Shown here piece by piece: positions 16,658 to 26,431 of a stretch of 64,000 nt of DNA (positions are counted from its first letter, which is position 1; every line of letters begins with the position of its first letter). Source of the DNA: [Leptolyngbya] sp. JSC-1 (GTDB lineage: Bacteria; Cyanobacteriota; Cyanobacteriia; Elainellales; Elainellaceae); assembly GCA_000733415.1 (NCBI GenBank), contig KL662191.1, positions 3,893,218 through 3,957,217 of the forward strand, in the 5' to 3' direction. The notes under the pieces are model-generated. The model worked only from the letters and a program-made list of their open reading frames with translations, had not been told where the DNA came from and made no database searches. A program made the position numbers and the translations under genes.

Positions 16658-17626
16658 ATGGTCAATCAGGAAGTAATAGATATTGGCTTTACTCACGAGG
16701 ATTTTGCTGCTCTCCTCGACAAGTATGATTACCACTACAGCCCTGGGCAAGTTGTTGCTGGAACCGTGTTTAGCATCGAGCCGAGGGGCGCTCTGATTGA
16801 CATCGGTGCTAAAACAGCAGCTTACATTCCAATTCAGGAAATGTCCATTAATCGAATTGACAGTCCTGAGGAGGTCCTCCAGTCCAACGAGACCCGTGAG
16901 TTTTTCATTCTTACCGATGAAAATGAAGATGGACAGCTGACGCTTTCGATCCGTCGGATTGAGTACATGCGTGCATGGGAGCGGGTGCGTCAACTCCAGG
17001 CTGAAGATGCCACTGTTCGCTCTGCGGTATTTGCCACAAACCGAGGCGGCGCGCTAGTCCGAATTGAAGGGCTACGGGGATTCATTCCTGGCTCGCACAT
17101 TAGCACCCGGAAGCCGAAAGAAGATTTGGTTGGAGAAGAGCTACCGCTCAAGTTTCTGGAGGTGGATGAAGACCGCAACCGTCTAGTTCTGAGCCATCGT
17201 CGTGCTCTGGTTGAGCGGAAGATGAACCGCCTAGAAGTGGGCGAAGTAGTGATTGGTACGGTTCGTGGGTTGAAACCCTATGGTGCCTTTATTGATATTG
17301 GCGGTGTTAGCGGTCTGCTGCACATTTCCGAAATTTCCCATGACCACATTGATACGCCCCACAGCGTTTTCAACGTCAACGACGAAGTTAAGGTCATGAT
17401 TATTGATTTGGACGCCGAACGGGGACGGATTTCGCTCTCTACAAAGCAGCTTGAGCCTGAACCAGGTGACATGGTGAAGAACCCCCAAGTGGTTTACGAC
17501 AAGGCGGAAGAGATGGCTGCTAAGTACCGCGAGCGAATGCTGCAACAGTCTCAACCTGCTGCTGAAGCGGCCGCTCCTGTTGAAATGCCCGTTGAAGAGG
17601 AGTTACCTTCAGCAGAAGAAGAATAG
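16658..17626 (+). CDS. rpsA: 30S ribosomal protein S1
   Basis: 322 residues with three S1 RNA-binding domains (~30-105, ~115-185, ~196-270), the short three-domain form typical of cyanobacteria and chloroplasts, rather than six domains as in E. coli. The third domain is the most canonical (GTVRGLKPYGAFIDIGG). The last ~50 residues are Glu/Ala-rich. It helps mRNA bind to the small subunit. A strong terminator follows 41 bp after the stop. Confidence 0.97.
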   Translation: MVNQEVIDIGFTHEDFAALLDKYDYHYSPGQVVAGTVFSIEPRGALIDIGAKTAAYIPIQEMSINRIDSPEEVLQSNETREFFILTDENEDGQLTLSIRRIEYMRAWERVRQLQAEDATVRSAVFATNRGGALVRIEGLRGFIPGSHISTRKPKEDLVGEELPLKFLEVDEDRNRLVLSHRRALVERKMNRLEVGEVVIGTVRGLKPYGAFIDIGGVSGLLHISEISHDHIDTPHSVFNVNDEVKVMIIDLDAERGRISLSTKQLEPEPGDMVKNPQVVYDKAEEMAAKYRERMLQQSQPAAEAAAPVEMPVEEELPSAEEE

Positions 17627-17666
17627 GTTGAATAATCTACTGGATTAACGATATTTGATTGCATGC

Positions 17667-17692
17667 GAGGAGGGTCATCCCTCCTCTCTTTT
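17667..17692 (+). terminator. rpsA terminator
   Basis: Perfect 8-bp stem GAGGAGGG / CCCTCCTC with a TCAT loop, followed by TCTTTT. Confidence 0.88.
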
Positions 17693-17802
17693 ATGGGCGC
17701 TACTTCTAACACAGCATTTCTCGAAGGTGCTGATAGATGCTTTGGGCAATTAAGGCCGTTTTTTTAACCAAATCGGTTAGTACTCAATAGCGGAGGTGCT
17801 AC

Positions 17803-18549
17803 TTGGTAACAATTCGCTGCCTAGGTCAACTCTTCCAAAACGTTCAAGCAATTATTTTTGATAAAGACGGTACTTTAGCAAGTTCTGAAGCCTATCTCCG
17901 CAACTTGGCCCAACGGCGAGCGCGTCTAATTGACGCTCAAGTTCCTGGTGTTCAAGAACCTTTATTGATGGCGTTTGGGATCGACGAAAATCGAATTAAC
18001 CCAGCAGGATTGATGGCCGTTGGAACTCGATTGGAGAACGAAATTGCCGCAGCTGCTTATATTGCTGAAACGGGAAAAGATTGGGTAGAGGCTTTGCAAC
18101 TGGTTCACGCAGCTTTTTCAGAAGCTGATCGACAAATGCTTAAAAAAGCTCAAGAAACTCCCTTAATTGAAGGTGCATTAGAGTTAATTCAGAAATTAGC
18201 AAATGCAGAAGTTAAACTTGCTATTCTTTCATCGGATAGTGCTACAAACGTAGACGAATTTGTTGAACATTACAATTTACAATCCTACTTCCAAGTAATT
18301 TGTGGAGTAAATCAACAGTATCCAACCAAATCAAATCCTCAACTTCTTCAGCATTTATCAGTTTCACTCAATGTTTTGCCTCAACACATGTTGATGATTG
18401 GAGATTCGCAGGTTGATCTGGAGATTGCAATCCAAACCTGTATGGCAGGCTGTATTGTTTTCACTGGGGGTTGGACCTCTGCCCTTTCTTCTAAATCTCC
18501 CGCAGCGAAGTGTACAATATCTCGATTTGATCAAATTGAGATAGGATAA
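17803..18549 (+). CDS. HAD-superfamily hydrolase (subfamily IA)
   Basis: 248 residues with all HAD motifs: FDKDGTL at ~19-25 (nucleophile and acid Asp), SSDS as motif II, a conserved Lys before the end, and GDSQVDLE as motif III/IV. A helical cap (~30-120) places it in subfamily IA with small-molecule phosphatases. The substrate is unknown. The start is a TTG at 17803 preceded by GGAGG; no ATG gives a complete N-terminus. It lies between rpsA and metK on the same strand. Confidence 0.88.
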   Translation: MVTIRCLGQLFQNVQAIIFDKDGTLASSEAYLRNLAQRRARLIDAQVPGVQEPLLMAFGIDENRINPAGLMAVGTRLENEIAAAAYIAETGKDWVEALQLVHAAFSEADRQMLKKAQETPLIEGALELIQKLANAEVKLAILSSDSATNVDEFVEHYNLQSYFQVICGVNQQYPTKSNPQLLQHLSVSLNVLPQHMLMIGDSQVDLEIAIQTCMAGCIVFTGGWTSALSSKSPAAKCTISRFDQIEIG

Positions 18550-18762
18550 GGCTTTCAGTGATTTTACACATCAATTTAAACGCTAAAAAAAACAAAACTC
18601 CTGGGATCACTTACCAAAATTTCATACTGTTTCGTGGAGGAGATCGCTGAAATTTACATAAAGCAATGAAGCGTATGATATTCTCCAAAGTTAATGAAGC
18701 ATTTTTTAGCTGATTTCAGTTCGCTCGTTCCTGTCGTTTAGTTTTATAGAGAGGACATTCGC

Positions 18763-20019
18763 TTGACTCGTCATTACCTCTTCACATCGGAATCTGTGAC
18801 CGAAGGTCATCCTGATAAGATTTGCGACCAAATTTCAGACACTATTTTAGATGCTCTACTGGCCCAGGATCCCACGAGCCGTGTAGCAGCAGAAGTGGTT
18901 GTCAATACGGGTCTGGTACTGATTACGGGAGAAATTACCTCCAAAGCCCAAGTTAACTTTGTTGACTTGGCTCGCAAAAAGATCGCAGAGATTGGCTATA
19001 CCGATGCCGTTAACGGCTTCGCTGCCAATAGCTGCTCTGTCTTAGTAGCACTCGATGAACAATCTCCCGATATTGCTCAAGGGGTGGATCAGGCACATGA
19101 GACTCGTGAACAGGCAAGTGATGAAGAGCTAGATGCAGTTGGTGCTGGTGACCAAGGCATTATGTTCGGCTTTGCCTGCAACGAGACGCCTGAACTGATG
19201 CCGTTGCCAATCTCGCTGGCCCATCGCATTGCCCGAAAGTTAGCTGCAGTTCGCAAAACAGGGCAGCTTCCCTATCTGCGTCCTGATGGCAAAACCCAAG
19301 TCACTGTAGCTTACGAAGATGGCCGCCCGGTTGGAATCGATACCATTCTGGTTTCAACTCAGCACACGGCGACGATTGGAGACATCACCGATACTGCGGC
19401 TGTGCAAGCCAAAATCAAAGAAGACCTTTGGACCTACGTGGTTCAACCCTGCTTTGCTGATATTAATGTCAAGCCCGATGCCAACACTCGCTTTTTGGTT
19501 AACCCAACTGGCAAGTTTGTGATTGGCGGTCCCCAGGGTGACTCTGGCTTGACGGGCCGTAAGATCATCGTCGATACCTATGGCGGCTACTCGCGTCATG
19601 GCGGCGGTGCGTTTTCTGGTAAGGATCCCACCAAAGTGGATCGCAGTGCTGCCTATGCCTGCCGCTATGTCGCTAAGAATATTGTGGCAGCTGGACTAGC
19701 AGAAAAATGCGAGGTTCAGCTCAGCTATGCAATTGGGGTTGCCAAACCCGTTAGTATTCTGGTAGAAACCTTCGGTACCGGAAAAATTGATGATGTACGT
19801 CTGCTGGAGCTAGTGAAGCAGCATTTTGAGCTGCGACCTGCTGGTATCATTAGAAACTTCAATCTCAGCAAGCTTCCTGCCGAACGGGGTGGGCGATTCT
19901 ATCAGGATGTTGCGGCTTACGGCCATATGGGTCGAGAAGATTTGGATCTGCCTTGGGAGCAAACCGATAAAGCTAATCTGCTGAAACAAGCTGCTAGCGA
20001 GTTGCTGTCGGCAGTTTAA
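18763..20019 (+). CDS. metK: S-adenosylmethionine synthase
   Basis: 418 residues, normal size. Motifs: GHPDKICDQISD near 16-27, the GAGDQGIMFG hexapeptide region near 127, and the GGGAFSGKDPTKVDRSAAY phosphate loop near 280. It makes S-adenosylmethionine from methionine and ATP. The start is TTG, with GAGAGGA just upstream; family members start at this point (TRHYLFTSESVTEGHPDK). A terminator with a six-T tail follows. I looked for a known SAM riboswitch in the 213-bp leader and could not recognise one. Confidence 0.98.
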   Translation: MTRHYLFTSESVTEGHPDKICDQISDTILDALLAQDPTSRVAAEVVVNTGLVLITGEITSKAQVNFVDLARKKIAEIGYTDAVNGFAANSCSVLVALDEQSPDIAQGVDQAHETREQASDEELDAVGAGDQGIMFGFACNETPELMPLPISLAHRIARKLAAVRKTGQLPYLRPDGKTQVTVAYEDGRPVGIDTILVSTQHTATIGDITDTAAVQAKIKEDLWTYVVQPCFADINVKPDANTRFLVNPTGKFVIGGPQGDSGLTGRKIIVDTYGGYSRHGGGAFSGKDPTKVDRSAAYACRYVAKNIVAAGLAEKCEVQLSYAIGVAKPVSILVETFGTGKIDDVRLLELVKQHFELRPAGIIRNFNLSKLPAERGGRFYQDVAAYGHMGREDLDLPWEQTDKANLLKQAASELLSAV

Positions 20020-20040
20020 TTAGCAGCGTGAGCATTGTCT

Positions 20041-20066
20041 ACTCAAGTAGCTGACTCAAGTAGCTA
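20041..20066. repeat. 13-bp tandem duplication
   Basis: ACTCAAGTAGCTG then ACTCAAGTAGCTA, 22 bp after the metK stop. Confidence 0.9.
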
Positions 20067-20134
20067 AATAAGATAGCTGCATCGAGCAAGCTCAGCAACT
20101 TAGTAACGAAGTCAACATAGTCTCAAGTTAAGAC

Positions 20135-20156
20135 AGTATCAAATAAGTATCAAATA
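20135..20156. repeat. 11-bp tandem duplication
   Basis: Two perfect copies of AGTATCAAATA directly before the metK terminator. Confidence 0.9.
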
Positions 20157-20158
20157 AG

Positions 20159-20197
20159 GGGCAGCTGAAGGTGAATCGCCAACAGTTGCCCTTTTTT
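20159..20197 (+). terminator. metK terminator
   Basis: GGGCAGCTG pairs with CAGTTGCCC (9 bp with one G-U) and is followed by six T. It lies 139 bp after metK. Confidence 0.85.
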
Positions 20198-20238
20198 AAC
20201 CGAGTTTTTTATGAGCTTTGTTGAACATGTCTGGGAGA

Positions 20239-20607
20239 TCATTTGGTATGCAAAAGCTGCTTCACAGTCTTCAGCATTTCCCCAGGTTGAAACGGCTTTG
20301 TAATATAGGCATCAGCTCCCTGCTTCATACCCCAGTAACGATCAAACTCTTGGTCCTTGGTAGAACAAATCAAAATAGGAATATTTTGAGCAACCGGATC
20401 ATTCTTAATCCAGCGGCATAATTCATAGCCGTTCATTTCCGGCATTACTAGGTCAGTGATAACGAGATCAGGGGCCTTGGTCTGAATTTTGGCTTTGGCT
20501 TCCAAGCCATTGGCTGCTTCAACTACGGTCAACCCTCCCTGCTTCAACAGCTCTGAGAGCATTTGTCGGACGGTTTGACTGTCATCGACCACCAAAACTG
20601 TACTCAT
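20239..20607 (-). CDS. Single-domain response regulator (CheY/PilH-like)
   Basis: 122 residues, one receiver domain only. The acidic pocket is D8-D9, the phosphorylation site is D52 in VITDLVMPEMNG, then the conserved Thr/Ser (CSTKD) and K104 (TKPFQP). The STVLVVDDSQTVRQML start and ICSTKDQEFDRYWGMKQGA are close to PilH-type regulators of cyanobacterial phototaxis/pilus systems, which act by protein-protein contact. No chemotaxis or kinase gene is adjacent, so the partner is unknown. The HNOBA kinase at 7.3-8.7 kb is one candidate, by distance only. Confidence 0.9.
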   Translation of the reverse strand: MSTVLVVDDSQTVRQMLSELLKQGGLTVVEAANGLEAKAKIQTKAPDLVITDLVMPEMNGYELCRWIKNDPVAQNIPILICSTKDQEFDRYWGMKQGADAYITKPFQPGEMLKTVKQLLHTK

Positions 20608-20793
20608 AGCGTTTTGCTCATCTCAGAAATTCTGAAACAGGGAAGCGGGAAATCAGCTTGGCAAGAGATCACAGACAGAAGTTGCAATAGCCGCAAAGCG
20701 GAGTACGGATAGGCTGTAATCTAGCTGCTTGATCTACTTTCTTTCCTTAGCAGTATTCCCAGAACTTAAGCTATCTGCCGCAATTGGTAAGGA

Positions 20794-21717
20794 CTATTCA
20801 GTTTGGCCATTGGTATCACCAGTTTCTTCAGCTTTGGGAGCCTGTCTGAAGGCAGCAGGGGGATAATCAACCAATCGATCGCGCAGCAGCGCATCAATGT
20901 TTTCTGTGATGTCGCGTGGGTTCATGAAGATTACTTTAGAGTTGTCGCTTTGCCCCAACTGCAGGTTGGCGTCAACGTAGCGCTGCATGACCAAATAGCG
21001 CAAAATATCTTGGGGGTCGGCTTGGGTTGGCATTGCATCAGCAATTCGCCTGACTGACTCAGCCATCGCTTCTGCCTGCTTAATCGCCGCTTGACGATCA
21101 CCTTCTGCCTCAGCAATCGCCGCTTCCCGTTTACCTTCTGCCTCAGCAATCGCCGCTCGTTTTTTACTCAGGGCAGCCCGCTCACTCTCAAGTGACTTTT
21201 GTAAGTCCTCGTTTTTGATTTTGATGTCTTGAATTTCAACGCGAGTCACCTTAACTCCCCACGGCTCTGTTGCATCATCCAGACTTTCCAACAAGGCTCT
21301 GTTGATTTCTTCACGAGAGGAATAGGTTCTTTGCAGATCCATTTCGCCAATTTTAGAACGCAAAGTTGTCCCCACCAGGTTCTTTAACGCTGTGCTGACA
21401 TCATCGATTTCGTAGTAAGCGGAGTACAGATCAATAATGCGCCAGAAAATTACCGTATCAATAGTCAGGGTTACACTATCGTTGGTGATTACATCGCTCG
21501 GTTCAATGTCCAAGATCCGTTCTCGCGTGTTGGCTTCGATAACGACTTCATCAATGATAGGCAAAACACCAAAATTCAAACCTGGCGTTAATTTGCGGTG
21601 ATAGCGACCCAATCGTTCGACCAATGCTTCATTGCCTTGATTCACCCGTCTCACAGAGCCGACGGTTGCACCAACGACGGTTAACACAACTGCAAAAACC
21701 CATACCAATGTATTCAT
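20794..21717 (-). CDS. SPFH/stomatin-like (slipin, QmcA-like) membrane protein
   Basis: 307 residues. One N-terminal membrane helix (~2-20) is followed by an SPFH/Band-7 domain (~25-185, RVNQGNEALVERLGRYHRKL) and a coiled coil with repeated AIAEAEG units at ~190-220. From the family: membrane-microdomain scaffolds that oligomerise. The nfeD gene lies directly upstream on the same strand (57 bp), a pairing widely conserved with SPFH proteins. The C-terminal ~25 residues are acidic and variable. Confidence 0.93.
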   Translation of the reverse strand: MNTLVWVFAVVLTVVGATVGSVRRVNQGNEALVERLGRYHRKLTPGLNFGVLPIIDEVVIEANTRERILDIEPSDVITNDSVTLTIDTVIFWRIIDLYSAYYEIDDVSTALKNLVGTTLRSKIGEMDLQRTYSSREEINRALLESLDDATEPWGVKVTRVEIQDIKIKNEDLQKSLESERAALSKKRAAIAEAEGKREAAIAEAEGDRQAAIKQAEAMAESVRRIADAMPTQADPQDILRYLVMQRYVDANLQLGQSDNSKVIFMNPRDITENIDALLRDRLVDYPPAAFRQAPKAEETGDTNGQTE

Positions 21718-21774
21718 TATCTTGTTTCCCTCTCCAGGCGGCGGCTATTTGAGTAGTTTCTAGAGCTTAGACAG

Positions 21775-22260
21775 TTAAGTCACTGTGTCGTAAGGTTCGT
21801 CCGTAAAATCAAGCGGTAAAACAATTAGCGTTAGCCCATGCCTACCCACTACCTGCACAGTCTGCCCACTGGCAATACTAACGTCTGATACTTGACAGCG
21901 AGCCTTCCAGAGCGCACCTTCGTAGGACACCCAGCCCACACCCCCTTTGGGGATCATTTCGGAGACAACGGCTTCTGTATCGGGCAGTTCCTCTTTTGTG
22001 GGCAAAGGCACCATTCCCCGCAACACGATAGTTAAAGCAATTGAGAGAATACCCCAAAGCACAATTTGTAGAGCTACTGAAGAAACCGAAAGGGCCGCAA
22101 TCGCCGTAATGATTGCCGCAATCCCCAACGATGCCACCGTTGGCTCTCCAACCACTACCCCGAGCAAGATAAAAATAAAACCAAGAATAATCCAGAGATT
22201 GAAACTGGGCGGACTGGGAACATTAACAGCAACTTGTAGCAAATTCACGGCAGATCCCAC
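21775..22260 (-). CDS. NfeD-family membrane protein, slipin partner
   Basis: 161 residues. Three to four membrane helices (~18-90) are followed by a C-terminal OB-fold of the NfeD type (~100-155, AVVSEMIPKGGVGWVSYEGALWKAR). It lacks the ClpP-like protease of long NfeD proteins, so it is the short form. It precedes the slipin gene by 57 bp in the same direction, and the two products are expected to work together in the membrane. The hydrophobic start could begin at the 22260 ATG or slightly inside. Confidence 0.87.
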   Translation of the reverse strand: MGSAVNLLQVAVNVPSPPSFNLWIILGFIFILLGVVVGEPTVASLGIAAIITAIAALSVSSVALQIVLWGILSIALTIVLRGMVPLPTKEELPDTEAVVSEMIPKGGVGWVSYEGALWKARCQVSDVSIASGQTVQVVGRHGLTLIVLPLDFTDEPYDTVT

Positions 22261-22426
22261 CCTTAGATAAGCTATTAAATGTTAAGTTAAATGACGTTAA
22301 ATAGACGGAGAAACCGATGTTGGGTTCTGTTTCAAATTTAGCGAAAGAAAGCAAAAATATGCCTCCTTGATGTGAGGCTGGTAGACAAAAATCTTCTCTT
22401 TGAAATATGGCTACAGCAATTTTTTT

Positions 22427-24436
22427 CTAGTGATCAACTGAATCTCTTACTGCTGCCTTACGCCGCCATCTGAAGAATTGATTTGCGGCTAGTGGGACTC
22501 CACCCGGTAGGATAAACATGACCAGCGGCAACCCACCCAGCAAACAATTGAGCTTGTTGTAGCAAACGCCCTGCTGGGACTCGGCTTTGCCTTTGGCGAG
22601 AGTACTAGAAATGAGCTGCTCCATCGGTAGAGCCGCCATTTTCAAACGTTGGGAAAAGTTGGGCGGCAGTTGGGAATTTAGCCTCAGCTTCAGCTCTGTT
22701 GACGAAAAGGATTGAGCATAAGCAGCCGTTAGAAAAGGAGCATAGCGATTAGCTTCGGGGGTTAGCTGCTGCACGAATGCCAAGCTGACTCCTCGTAAAA
22801 GTTGTCTGAGCGCTTCTGTTTCCTGTTCTGGACGTTCTCGAATAAAAAGACTCTGGGTAAAGACATGGTTGAGGTTGGCTGGATCACCAACGCTCAGATG
22901 AGTTCCACCAATCGCTGTTAGCAAAAACTTGGAACCTTTGAGCTGAGTGAACGGCAAAAATTGCTGACTGACAGCGGGCGTAATGGTGTCATCAGTGCCT
23001 GCCAGCATCAGGGTCGGCACAGTGACCTGAGCCAAACTCTTGGGATCAAATAAGCGACCAATCGCTGGATTGAGCACAATTGTTTGTACAACCCGCGGAT
23101 CCCGCAAGCTTTCCTGCGCATCGGCCTGCGCATCAGTCAGATCGGCAGCGCTACATTGCAGCAAATCTGCTGGGGAAAACACAACCGGATTGGGATCATT
23201 ACAGAACTGCTGCAAATGCTCCAGACTGAGCTTGGCTCCTGCCAGCGCCAGGGCCGTGTACCCACCTAGGGAATGGCCAATTACCGTCACCTCTTCTGTA
23301 TTAAATTTACCGTGCAGCGTACTAGAGAATTGGTTCAAACGGTTGAGGCGATCGAGGACAAAACTTACATCCTGCGGGCGATCAAGAAATTCTGTGGCCG
23401 GAAGCAGGTTATTTTTTAATGTCGTGCGCGACTGACTAAACGAATTTCCCGTTAGCCAAGCCACGTTGCTACCTGGATGCTCCAACGCCACGACCGTCAG
23501 CCCATGCGAGGCCAAATGGTAAGCCAGATACCCCAAAAAGCGACGATCGGCTCCAAAGCCGTGAGAAATCACAACGAGTGGACCGTGAGTCCGGCGCGTC
23601 CAGTACAGATCAACTGGAATCGTTCGTTCACGCTGATAGTCTCTCAGCACCATCGTTTGTTTCCAAACCCAATAGGATCCGGCCTTGGTCGGATCGATGG
23701 AGCTGCGGATGGGTTGGCTCTTAACAGTTAGTTCCCGTTCCAGCACCGAACTCAGCGCCTGACTCTGCCAATAGGGCAAGTTGAGCTGGGAGGCTAACGC
23801 AATGGCTGAAGTAGCGTCGATGGTGACGGTTTGCTTTGGAAAGGCTCGCAACAGCCCTAAAAGGCTAATTCCACCTGGCTGTTTGGCTGCCTGCATCAGC
23901 GCTACCTGCAATTGGGTTGGGCTAGCGTCAGGGATCGCCACTTGCAGTGTATTAAGAAAACGCTCACCGGCAGAAGAGTGCAGCAAATCTTCCACTAGCT
24001 TGTCGCCGATACTAGGGTCAAGGTGGAGCCGACTCCGCAACGTATATCGCACATCAGTGTTCAGCAGCGGTGCATAGAGCTGCAAGCCAGGAGGGATTTC
24101 TCCTGTATCGGCAAAACGCTCTAGATCGGAAATAGCGACAGATTGTTTGAACGGCCCTAAACGCACAGCTACGCGCTCCGCAGCCAACCCTGGTGTCGCC
24201 ATTCCCCCTAATATCAGCGGCAGCATCCACAGCGTTCCTAAAGCCACCTTTTTAGGAGAGCTAGACCAAGATACTTTTTCAGGTAGGCTGCTGAACCAGG
24301 AACGAGCAATAGCAGACCACTCACTCATCCGCTGATTTGTCCATTTGCTCGTCGATTGACTAGAGGACAACGAGGATTGACGCATGGTCTGATGGGGTCG
24401 TCTAAGCTGAAACCAAGGAACAATATTCACTGGCAT
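22427..24436 (-). CDS. Alpha/beta hydrolase with DUF1400 domain
   Basis: 669 residues from the longest start. A hydrophobic segment (~65-85, LGTLWMLPLILGGMATPGLA) looks like a signal peptide or anchor. The DUF1400 region follows (~87-215), then a lipase-like alpha/beta hydrolase with Ser389 in GHSLGG, Asp482 or D483 (AGTDDT) and His513 (GGTHLS). A C-terminal helix near 640-655 may be a second membrane segment. I infer an exported or membrane esterase of the cyanobacterial platelet-activating-factor-acetylhydrolase-like group. ATGs at 24388 and 24328 are alternatives; the longest start lies inside a tandem repeat, so the true N-terminus is doubtful. Confidence 0.85.
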   Translation of the reverse strand: MPVNIVPWFQLRRPHQTMRQSSLSSSQSTSKWTNQRMSEWSAIARSWFSSLPEKVSWSSSPKKVALGTLWMLPLILGGMATPGLAAERVAVRLGPFKQSVAISDLERFADTGEIPPGLQLYAPLLNTDVRYTLRSRLHLDPSIGDKLVEDLLHSSAGERFLNTLQVAIPDASPTQLQVALMQAAKQPGGISLLGLLRAFPKQTVTIDATSAIALASQLNLPYWQSQALSSVLERELTVKSQPIRSSIDPTKAGSYWVWKQTMVLRDYQRERTIPVDLYWTRRTHGPLVVISHGFGADRRFLGYLAYHLASHGLTVVALEHPGSNVAWLTGNSFSQSRTTLKNNLLPATEFLDRPQDVSFVLDRLNRLNQFSSTLHGKFNTEEVTVIGHSLGGYTALALAGAKLSLEHLQQFCNDPNPVVFSPADLLQCSAADLTDAQADAQESLRDPRVVQTIVLNPAIGRLFDPKSLAQVTVPTLMLAGTDDTITPAVSQQFLPFTQLKGSKFLLTAIGGTHLSVGDPANLNHVFTQSLFIRERPEQETEALRQLLRGVSLAFVQQLTPEANRYAPFLTAAYAQSFSSTELKLRLNSQLPPNFSQRLKMAALPMEQLISSTLAKGKAESQQGVCYNKLNCLLGGLPLVMFILPGGVPLAANQFFRWRRKAAVRDSVDH

Positions 24437-24455
24437 TTACTGGCATTTACTGGCA
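24431..24455. repeat. 10-bp tandem repeat, about 2.5 copies, touching a start codon
   Basis: TGGCATTTAC twice and then TGGCA. The copy at 24431 contains the longest start codon of the DUF1400 hydrolase, so the second copy supplies a spare ATG-like context upstream. Confidence 0.88.
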
Positions 24456-24507
24456 ATCGATTCAGGAATCTGCTAACCGAGATGGTTGCTAGAAAGACAA
24501 GCGCCTT

Positions 24508-25545
24508 TCAGACTTGATCTCGTGGTGGAGAAAGCTGTGCTGCCATAGGGGCTAGAGGTTCCGGCCAAGAAAACCAGACAATTTCTCGCGCTGCATCTGG
24601 TAAACGCGCCTGACGCTGTCCCTGAGCACGAGCCTGCTGACAAAGTAAATTGAGCGGTGTTTCTACCATCGCATCAATCCAACCCAAAAGGCCAGTCCCA
24701 CTGTGATTAACTTTTATAACTGTAACTGGCATTTCTTTTAGTAGCCAACGACTCCATCGGTAGATCCAATCTCGCCAAGTCAGTTCTTTCATCAAGCTAA
24801 CTCCATGAAGCTGATGCAGATAGCGATTCGAGCACCCATAACGTCTCCACTGACTGCGTAATTCCGCCAATGTCGCCCGATGCCGATGCCGCACAATTGC
24901 CTGCTCTGCAAACTGAATTCGCCAGCGGCCCTGTTGAAGGATCCGCCAGCAGAGATCAGCATCTCCACCCGTAGTCAGATGAGGGCGAAACAGGCCAACT
25001 TGTTCCAGCGTTGAGCGCCGCACCGCTAGATTGGCGGTCTGACCATAGGGCAGAAATGGATGCGCTAGGGTATGGGTCTGGGATAGGGTAGCCTGACGAT
25101 CCGCATAGCGTTCTAGCAACGTCTGCCCCGGTAAGGCGACAACCTCTCCAGCTACAATGCCAACCGAAGGTTCGCTGAAGGGTTGGAGCAGATGCATGAG
25201 CCAGTCGGATTGGGGTCGGCAATCGGCATCGGTGAAGACAAAAATTTCTCCTCTAGCGGCTCTTAAGCCAGTGTTGCGGGCGGCGTAAGCGCTCTGAATC
25301 TCGGTTTCGCGCAAATAGCAAAAGTTGGATAGGGCTGAATCAGAGATGAAACGTTGCACAATCTCAGCAGTGCGATCCGTGCTGTTATTGTCTACCAGCA
25401 AATACTCAACCCGTTCATTGGGATAGGTTTGCTGCCGCAGACAAGTTAGCAGATCGGGCAGATCGGCTGCGCCATCATAGATAGGAATAATCACGGACAC
25501 CAGCGGCAGGGCATCAGCAGAGGAGCAGATGGAATTAAAAATCAT
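24508..25545 (-). CDS. Family 2 glycosyltransferase
   Basis: 345 residues. GT-A fold at ~15-240: VSVIIPIYDGAADLPDLL, the nucleotide site around DNNSTD, the metal motif TDADC near 110, and an acceptor-side GGDADLCWR near 190. There is no membrane helix strong enough for a processive enzyme. It transfers a sugar from a nucleotide sugar; donor and acceptor are unknown. The last ~90 residues are Arg/Gln-rich and not conserved to my eye. It shares a strand with the hydrolase downstream but the 71-bp gap holds repeats. Confidence 0.87.
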   Translation of the reverse strand: MIFNSICSSADALPLVSVIIPIYDGAADLPDLLTCLRQQTYPNERVEYLLVDNNSTDRTAEIVQRFISDSALSNFCYLRETEIQSAYAARNTGLRAARGEIFVFTDADCRPQSDWLMHLLQPFSEPSVGIVAGEVVALPGQTLLERYADRQATLSQTHTLAHPFLPYGQTANLAVRRSTLEQVGLFRPHLTTGGDADLCWRILQQGRWRIQFAEQAIVRHRHRATLAELRSQWRRYGCSNRYLHQLHGVSLMKELTWRDWIYRWSRWLLKEMPVTVIKVNHSGTGLLGWIDAMVETPLNLLCQQARAQGQRQARLPDAAREIVWFSWPEPLAPMAAQLSPPRDQV

Positions 25546-25663
25546 AGTTTTAGGGGTTGATCAAGGAATGATCAATCGATCTGCCTTCAGTTTGCCCAGC
25601 GCACCTAAGTCGGCATCATGATAGAACAGCATAGAGCTTGGCTTAGAGAGCCGAAGAGAAGTG

Positions 25664-26155
25664 ATGAGGCAGGCTATTGTAGGCGTCATGGGTCCGGGCG
25701 AACAGGCTACGGCTACCGATTGGCAGCTAGCCTACGATCTGGGGCAACGAATTGCTCGGCAGGGTTGGATTCTGCTCACAGGCGGTAGAAGCGTTGGAGT
25801 GATGGATGCAGCCAGTCGCGGTGCAAAACAAGCGCAGGGGTTAACGATTGGCATTTTGCCCGACTCCAAAACCACCGATGTGTCAGCAGCCGTTGATATT
25901 GTGATTCCAACCGGTATGGGCAATGCTCGCAATGTGATCAACATCCTCAGCAGTCATGTGGTGATTGCCTGCGGTATGGGCAGTGGCACCGCCTCTGAAG
26001 TAGCTTTGGCGCTCAAGGCTCAAAAACCGGTGATTTTGCTTAACGTCAGTGCGACCTGTGCGGCATTTTTTCAAGAACTGTCTGTCTATGCTGTAGTGGC
26101 TCAAAATCCAGAGGCCGCGATTGAGCTAGCCCGACAAGCACTGAAGAATATCTGA
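25664..26155 (+). CDS. LOG-like Rossmann protein (TIGR00725 family)
   Basis: About 163 residues with the nucleotide loop LTGGRSVGVMDAASRGA (~38-54) and GSGTASEVALAL (~107-118), as in the LOG/lysine-decarboxylase-like superfamily. The plant-type LOG motif PGGxGTxxE is replaced by GMGSGTASE. From the superfamily: nucleotide 5'-monophosphate phosphoribohydrolase activity is possible but not shown for this branch. A GTG at 25661 directly precedes the ATG at 25664; I chose the ATG, with AGAGAAG upstream. Confidence 0.8.
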   Translation: MRQAIVGVMGPGEQATATDWQLAYDLGQRIARQGWILLTGGRSVGVMDAASRGAKQAQGLTIGILPDSKTTDVSAAVDIVIPTGMGNARNVINILSSHVVIACGMGSGTASEVALALKAQKPVILLNVSATCAAFFQELSVYAVVAQNPEAAIELARQALKNI

Positions 26156-26431
26156 AGGAGCTTTGTTAAGCTATGGTGTGCAGCAGTCAAATTTTGTTTG
26201 TGTAGACGCCAAAAGCTAGCAAGAGTAAACTAAAGCTCGTATGCGAATTCAACCAACCATACTGTAGGCTGCAAATTTTGTAGGCTACATCTCACAATTC
26301 TGGCATCCTCTTGTACCGTTCTACCTGATTTGGTTACCTGTTTTCAGCAGCCAACCTGCCATTACCTAATATTAACCAGCTTCAGTTAAATGGTTAGGTT
26401 TCTCTGGTCAACCTATTCCTTCCTAAAATCT

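Noticed and set aside
18550..18762. SAM riboswitch upstream of metK
   Set aside because: I looked for the known core sequences and stems and could not find them.
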